Positions 60,504 through 64,000 of a stretch of DNA of 64,000 nt are shown here, piece after piece (position 1 is the first letter of the stretch; each line of letters starts with the position of its first letter). The notes under the pieces were generated by a model, which saw nothing but the letters and a program-made list of their open reading frames with translations, had not been told where the DNA came from and ran no database searches. The stretch comes from RZZS01 sp964491785. GTDB taxonomy: Bacteria; Pseudomonadota; Alphaproteobacteria; Micavibrionales; Micavibrionaceae. A program made the translations under genes and the position numbers. The DNA lies in NCBI GenBank assembly GCA_964491785.1, contig CAZBGS010000002.1:62001-126000 (forward strand), read 5' to 3'.

Positions 60504-61322
60504 CTAATATGAGAGGCCCATGAAGTCATCAAGAGTGCCGTCGTCGTCCATGATGACGATATCCACCCTTCTCGCCAGACGGAGGCGGCCTTCTTCCGGA
60601 AGGCTTTCCGGAAGGCTGTCATACATCGCGTTCGCAAGCCCCCTTACCATCAGCGGGCGTTCATATCCGGCCTTGCGCAGGGCGGCGGCGACAGTCGAGG
60701 CCCTGGAGAGGGACAAGTCCCAGTTCGAGCTGAACCTGTCATTCTGGCCGCTGATGGCATTGGGATCGGTATGGCCGATCACCTCGATGCGGTTGCGGAT
60801 TCTGGACAAGGTAACAGCGAGGGCGTAAATGGCATCCGATCCAAGATCCGACATTTCCGCCTGACCTTCCTCGAAAACCAGTTCCTGGGGAAACGAAACC
60901 ACAAGCCCTCCGCCTACCGAGCGCAGTTCAACACTACGTAAGGATTCTTCATTTTCAATGTGTCTGCCGATCAGCGCCTGCAGATAATTAAGATCAAGAG
61001 CTCTGTTGTAATTTATCCGGGAAATATCAATCGTATCCTGAGGGCCGCGAATATATCTGGCGCCGAGAAATTTGTTGAATTCCTTATGCAGGGCAGAAGT
61101 CATTTCATCCCAGCTTTCGGATTGCGGCGCGCTCATTGAATAGAGGAGGACGAAGAAGGTGAGCATCAGCGCCATGATGTCTGTGAACGAGACTATCCAG
61201 ATCTTTGAACCACTGCCCGAATCGCCTGCGCGCCTGCCGTAGCGGCATGAGTTTTTTACCTTCTGGGCGGGCGCTTCAAGGTTGCTGTTATTCTCGATTT
61301 CTTCCTTTTCCTCTTTGCTCAT
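60504..61322 (-). CDS. motB: MotB-type flagellar stator protein with conserved Asp and OmpA domain
   Basis: MotB anchors stator units to peptidoglycan and carries the proton- or sodium-binding Asp. The 272-aa protein has a cytoplasmic N-terminus of about 40 residues, then one transmembrane helix KIWIVSFTDIMALMLTFFVLLYSMS, in which the Asp of FTDIMA aligns with E. coli MotB Asp32. The periplasmic OmpA-like domain has IEVIGHTDPN and SNWDLSLSRASTVAAALRKAGY. A second MotB-like gene overlaps its start by 4 bp (ATGA). No MotA gene lies in the window. Confidence 0.9.
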   Translation of the reverse strand: MSKEEKEEIENNSNLEAPAQKVKNSCRYGRRAGDSGSGSKIWIVSFTDIMALMLTFFVLLYSMSAPQSESWDEMTSALHKEFNKFLGARYIRGPQDTIDISRINYNRALDLNYLQALIGRHIENEESLRSVELRSVGGGLVVSFPQELVFEEGQAEMSDLGSDAIYALAVTLSRIRNRIEVIGHTDPNAISGQNDRFSSNWDLSLSRASTVAAALRKAGYERPLMVRGLANAMYDSLPESLPEEGRLRLARRVDIVIMDDDGTLDDFMGLSY

Positions 61323-62026
61323 TGCGGCTGCACCGGGGAAAATGGAATGTATGGCCGGAAATACAGATCCACCGTATTCGGCCTACCTTTTTGCAGGCCA
61401 ATGCTCATCTGCCTCGGCGGAAGGCCGCCGCGCTCCAGATGCGTGGACATGGAGGACACTTGCCGGGTCAAATCCTTCAGCTTCTGCGGATTATTATTAT
61501 ACAGGTTGCCGGGATCGTCGGGGGTATTGACGACTATATCCATCCTGTAAGGTAATTTCTGTTCGCCGGTTTCCAACAGCGATACAAGGGTGGGCAGCAA
61601 GAGCTTTCCGCTTATTGCAGCCTCCTGCCCCTTCAGTTCTCCGGGATTCACGGCCATAAGGGCGCTGACGAACTGATCAAGGGGCAGATGGATATGCATC
61701 GTGCCCCATGTTTTATCCTGTTTAATCTCGATGCCCGAAAGATGCGCGTTGAAGAGGGCCTCAAGATGGTCGAGGGAATCACCCTCGCCTACGGAGGCGT
61801 CATCGGAAGGGGCCATGGACGGCATCGAACCGTCGCCGGCGATTTCCAGCCCGAATGCGTTGCCGATGCTGGCCAGGGCCGGGCGAACTTTCTGCTCGTG
61901 AAAGGTTGAAATGGCATTAAGTACAATGAAAAAAGCCAGCAGCATGACGAACAGCGACAGGCCCATCAACTGGCTGGCCAGGGATGTCTGGTTCTCGGAT
62001 ATGGAACGGCGGCGGCGTTTTCTCAT
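61319..62026 (-). CDS. MotB-like protein with degenerate ion site and peptidoglycan motif
   Basis: A 235-aa protein located just upstream of motB and coupled to it. A basic N-terminus (MRKRRRRS) precedes one transmembrane helix LMGLSLFVMLLAFFIVLNAIS. Aligned on the AFF/TFF pair, the position of the MotB Asp is Ser. The periplasmic part retains the OmpA-like strand-helix pattern, but where MotB has IEVIGHTDP this has MDIVVNTPDDP, so the peptidoglycan-binding motif is degenerate. It ends VDLYFRPYIPF. It could be a dominant partner of MotB, a stator-associated factor or an accessory like MotC/MotE. I infer MotB paralogy from layout. Confidence 0.65.
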   Translation of the reverse strand: MRKRRRRSISENQTSLASQLMGLSLFVMLLAFFIVLNAISTFHEQKVRPALASIGNAFGLEIAGDGSMPSMAPSDDASVGEGDSLDHLEALFNAHLSGIEIKQDKTWGTMHIHLPLDQFVSALMAVNPGELKGQEAAISGKLLLPTLVSLLETGEQKLPYRMDIVVNTPDDPGNLYNNNPQKLKDLTRQVSSMSTHLERGGLPPRQMSIGLQKGRPNTVDLYFRPYIPFSPVQPQ

Positions 62027-62057
62027 TCACGGCATACGCGAGTACACGCGTACAAAA

Positions 62058-62633
62058 TCAGTCGAACTCCGCCAGCAGCCTGTCGATATCTTCCTGAGAC
62101 ACCGCCTTGTCCGGCAACTGAGGGCCGCTCATCAAAGCCTCAGCCGGGGGCTGCCACTGTTCGCCGGCAGATTCGCCCGGGCCAAAGGCCTCGAGAATTC
62201 TTTCTACCTTGCGATCTATTTCCTTCAGGGCATTTACCACCTTGGTTATTCTCTGGCCAGTGATGTCCTGGAACGAACATGCCTCATATATTTTTGTGAC
62301 CTGCTCGGTCAAATGGTCGCCTGACTCGCCGCCAACAACGGCGCCAAGCTTCTCAATCTCTTCGCATGCATCCATGATGCTTCCGGTGGCTTCAGCCGTC
62401 GACCTGACGATGGCATCGAGTTCGTCGGTCGCGTTTGGAATATGATGCTGCCTGATCTCCTCCGGATTCGTGGATACTTCCTTGCGCAGTTCTTCGATCA
62501 GTTGGTGGAGACTTTGCATTTCGGCATAAAGCGAATCGCGGGAGACAATGACCTTGGCATCCTCAACCTTGCGGATCACCGAATTGATAATACTGACAAC
62601 CTGTTCACGCCTGTATTGTTTGGAAGCTTCCAT
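62058..62633 (-). CDS. cheZ: CheZ-type protein phosphatase
   Basis: CheZ dephosphorylates CheY-P. The 191-aa protein has the long four-helix hairpin pattern, the active-site segment ACSFQDITGQRITKV (Asp and Gln equivalent to E. coli Asp143 and Gln147), and a C-terminal CheY-binding peptide ending QEDIDRLLAEFD after a Pro-rich linker. Length is slightly shorter than the E. coli protein. It is followed upstream by a CheY gene on the same strand (36 bp apart), a natural pair. Confidence 0.92.
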   Translation of the reverse strand: MEASKQYRREQVVSIINSVIRKVEDAKVIVSRDSLYAEMQSLHQLIEELRKEVSTNPEEIRQHHIPNATDELDAIVRSTAEATGSIMDACEEIEKLGAVVGGESGDHLTEQVTKIYEACSFQDITGQRITKVVNALKEIDRKVERILEAFGPGESAGEQWQPPAEALMSGPQLPDKAVSQEDIDRLLAEFD

Positions 62634-62669
62634 TTTCTTACCCTGATATGTCTAGCTGGTTTCTTTTCG

Positions 62670-63062
62670 TTAGTTTAAAGGCCCGAGAACGCTTTCGATC
62701 TTGGTTTTCAATGTCTCGGCGTTAAAGGGTTTGACGATATAGTTGTTAACCCCGGCCTGTTTGGCGGCAATCACGTTTTCCGTTTTGGATTCGGCAGTCA
62801 CCATGATGAACGGGATTTTATTGTAATTCTCGTTCGAAGCTCTGACTTTCTGCAATAACTCGAGTCCGGTCATCGGCTCCATGTTCCAGTCGGAGATGAC
62901 CAGTCCGTAATCCTTCTTCTGAAGCATATGGAAAGCCATGGAGCCATCAGTCGCCTCATCGACATTATTAAAACCGACTTGCTTCAGAAGGTTTTTAATG
63001 ATCCGCAACATGGTCTGATAATCATCAACAATCAGAATGTTAATATTTTTATCCGCAGGCAC
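62670..63062 (-). CDS. cheY: Chemotaxis response regulator CheY
   Basis: A 130-aa receiver: acidic residues in LIVDDYQTM, phospho-acceptor Asp in LVISDWNMEPMTGLELL, Thr in MVTAESK, Lys in IVKPFN, with the typical conserved WNM(E)PMTGLELL stretch of CheY. When phosphorylated it would bind the flagellar switch. It sits next to cheZ. The upstream gap to motE (63063-63245) contains a hairpin GAATGCC...GGCATTC (63142-63167) but no gene. Confidence 0.94.
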   Translation of the reverse strand: MPADKNINILIVDDYQTMLRIIKNLLKQVGFNNVDEATDGSMAFHMLQKKDYGLVISDWNMEPMTGLELLQKVRASNENYNKIPFIMVTAESKTENVIAAKQAGVNNYIVKPFNAETLKTKIESVLGPLN

Positions 63063-63245
63063 CTGCTATCTCCTGGTTAGACATCTAAAAAACCGGTTTT
63101 ATTATCAGGGTAAAAAGTTAACCATGACCTAACAAACCATAGAATGCCACAGACGCCTGCGGCATTCCAGTGGGCAATATAACTTATTATTTTATGCAGG
63201 ATTCATTCTACTTGTGAATTGGCAACAGATTTTTTCAAAAGCTGG

Positions 63246-63962
63246 TTAATGAGAAATATTCGGTAGCTGCTTTTGTTGCGCGAGCAAAATGGTAATCGCC
63301 TGTGCCCGATCGGGATTCATATCGGCAAGAATGGGCGAGAGTTTGCGTTCGCTCATGCGGGCGACCACCTCGACCAGCACGTCGATGTCCAGGGAATTAA
63401 AGATTCTTGCCGCATCGCCTGATTTCATACCTTCATAGATCTTGACGAGGCTCATTATCCTCGCCTCTTCCTCGGCGGATTGCTTTTGCAGCAATGCCTC
63501 GATCTCGCCGCGCAGGATCTGAAGTTCGCGGTATTTCTGGTCGAGTTCCTGCTCCGCCGCCTTCAGCAGAGCCTCCCTTGCCATCATGTCCTTTTCCCTT
63601 TTTTCTATGATTTTACGACGTTCGGCGAGGTCGGTGAAAAGTTTCATGTCGACACCTGATTCCGAGAAGTCGGTTTCAGCGGCGTCGCGCCATTCGACTT
63701 TCTCCCCGGCTTTAGGGGCTTGCGGCTCCCCGGGGGAAGCTATTTCTGGTTTGGCCGGGACTTCCGGTGCTGCTGCCGCGGCGGCGGCTGTCTCCGCCCT
63801 GACGTTGAGGTGCGGCGGCTCCGCCTCTACCTCATGCTGCGCGAGGGCGGAACCTGCCAGTTCCGAGAAGCCTCCGGCGACCTCTCCCAGCCTCACTGCG
63901 AAAGAGATGCTTGCAACGATGATCAGTAAAGGGATGATACGGATGCGGCGCAATACGGTCAT
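63246..63962 (-). CDS. motE: MotE-like flagellar motor chaperone with MgtE N-domain
   Basis: A 238-aa inner-membrane-anchored protein. Residues about 8-27 are a signal or anchor. An Ala/Pro/Glu-rich linker (about 40-95) is followed by a coiled coil (DLAERRKIIEKREKDMM to IEALLQKQ). The C-terminal MgtE-N-like domain reads LVKIYEGMKSGDAARIFNSLDIDVLVEVVARMSERKLSPILADMNPDRAQAITILLA. In Sinorhizobium, MotE is a periplasmic chaperone for the motility protein MotC. Its ATG overlaps the stop of the upstream gene (TAATG). Confidence 0.9.
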   Translation of the reverse strand: MTVLRRIRIIPLLIIVASISFAVRLGEVAGGFSELAGSALAQHEVEAEPPHLNVRAETAAAAAAAPEVPAKPEIASPGEPQAPKAGEKVEWRDAAETDFSESGVDMKLFTDLAERRKIIEKREKDMMAREALLKAAEQELDQKYRELQILRGEIEALLQKQSAEEEARIMSLVKIYEGMKSGDAARIFNSLDIDVLVEVVARMSERKLSPILADMNPDRAQAITILLAQQKQLPNISH

Positions 63963-64000
63963 TATTTACCCTTCTTCCTGCGCTTTTCCATCAGCGCCGC
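63962..64000 (-). CDS. C-terminal end of the gene upstream of motE (partial)
   Basis: Twelve residues of an open frame (AALMEKRRKKGK) end in TAA 63962-63964, which overlaps the motE ATG as TAATG. The frame choice rests on this overlap and basic codon use. In many Alphaproteobacteria a small flagellar protein (DUF6468 or FliM-linked) precedes motE. Too little is visible to name it. Confidence 0.45.
   Translation of the reverse strand, partial: AALMEKRRKKGK

Overview
The window looks like the chromosome of a free-living, flagellated alphaproteobacterium. Pointers are the DUF465 protein, UPF0262, the short ATP-dependent HisG, the FdxA plus thioredoxin-reductase-like FNR pair, an IalB-family protein, MotE, the order murA-hisG-hisD-UPF0262-phosphatase-infA-maf-RNase E/G, and the order lpxC-bamD-recN. 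The order cannot be fixed from the sequence alone. A rickettsial-type lysine methyltransferase homologue beside a surface autotransporter, and a TcpQ-like envelope protein, would suit a deep-branching or Micavibrio/Rickettsiales-adjacent lineage; that is a guess. No phage, insertion sequence or CRISPR array was seen.

Layout. 1-6.9 kb: truncated trkH, an OmpA-type lipoprotein, tRNA-Gly, a divergent TrpF-fold protein, divergent fdxA/FNR genes, a DJ-1/PfpI protein and prfB with its programmed +1 frameshift. 7.0-12.6 kb: an uncharacterised three-gene module (TcpQ-like protein, giant periplasmic coiled-coil protein sharing its N-terminal domain, cyclic-nucleotide-binding protein). 12.8-22.6 kb: AsmA, purEK, DUF465, phosphofructokinase, two bacterial PH-domain membrane proteins and ilvD. 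22.8-28.3 kb: an autotransporter transcribed away from a PKMT-like methyltransferase. 28.3-37.7 kb: IalB, tRNA-Thr, dcd, murA, hisG, hisD, infA, maf, a minimal RNase E/G, an HExxH protein and tRNA-Phe.

37.8-45.4 kb is a signalling island: a PAS histidine kinase, four CheY-like receivers, two small helical proteins each paired with a receiver, and a CckA-like hybrid kinase. 45.4-51.2 kb: YjbH-like outer-membrane protein, lpxC, bamD and recN. 51.2-64 kb: flagellar and chemotaxis genes (fliJ, fliK-like, flhG, flhF, flhB, fliR, fliQ, two MotB-type proteins, cheZ, cheY, motE), with a divergent pair of related unknown genes between flhB and fliR. FlhF/FlhG suggest a polar flagellum. flhA, fliP and motA are not in the window.

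Small interspersed repeats lie between genes. The best is a 107-bp element in two inverted copies, directly after asmA and directly after murA. The strongest candidates for undescribed biology are the 7-12.6 kb envelope module, the autotransporter/PKMT pair, the flhB-fliR paralogue pair and the tandem MotB-like genes.
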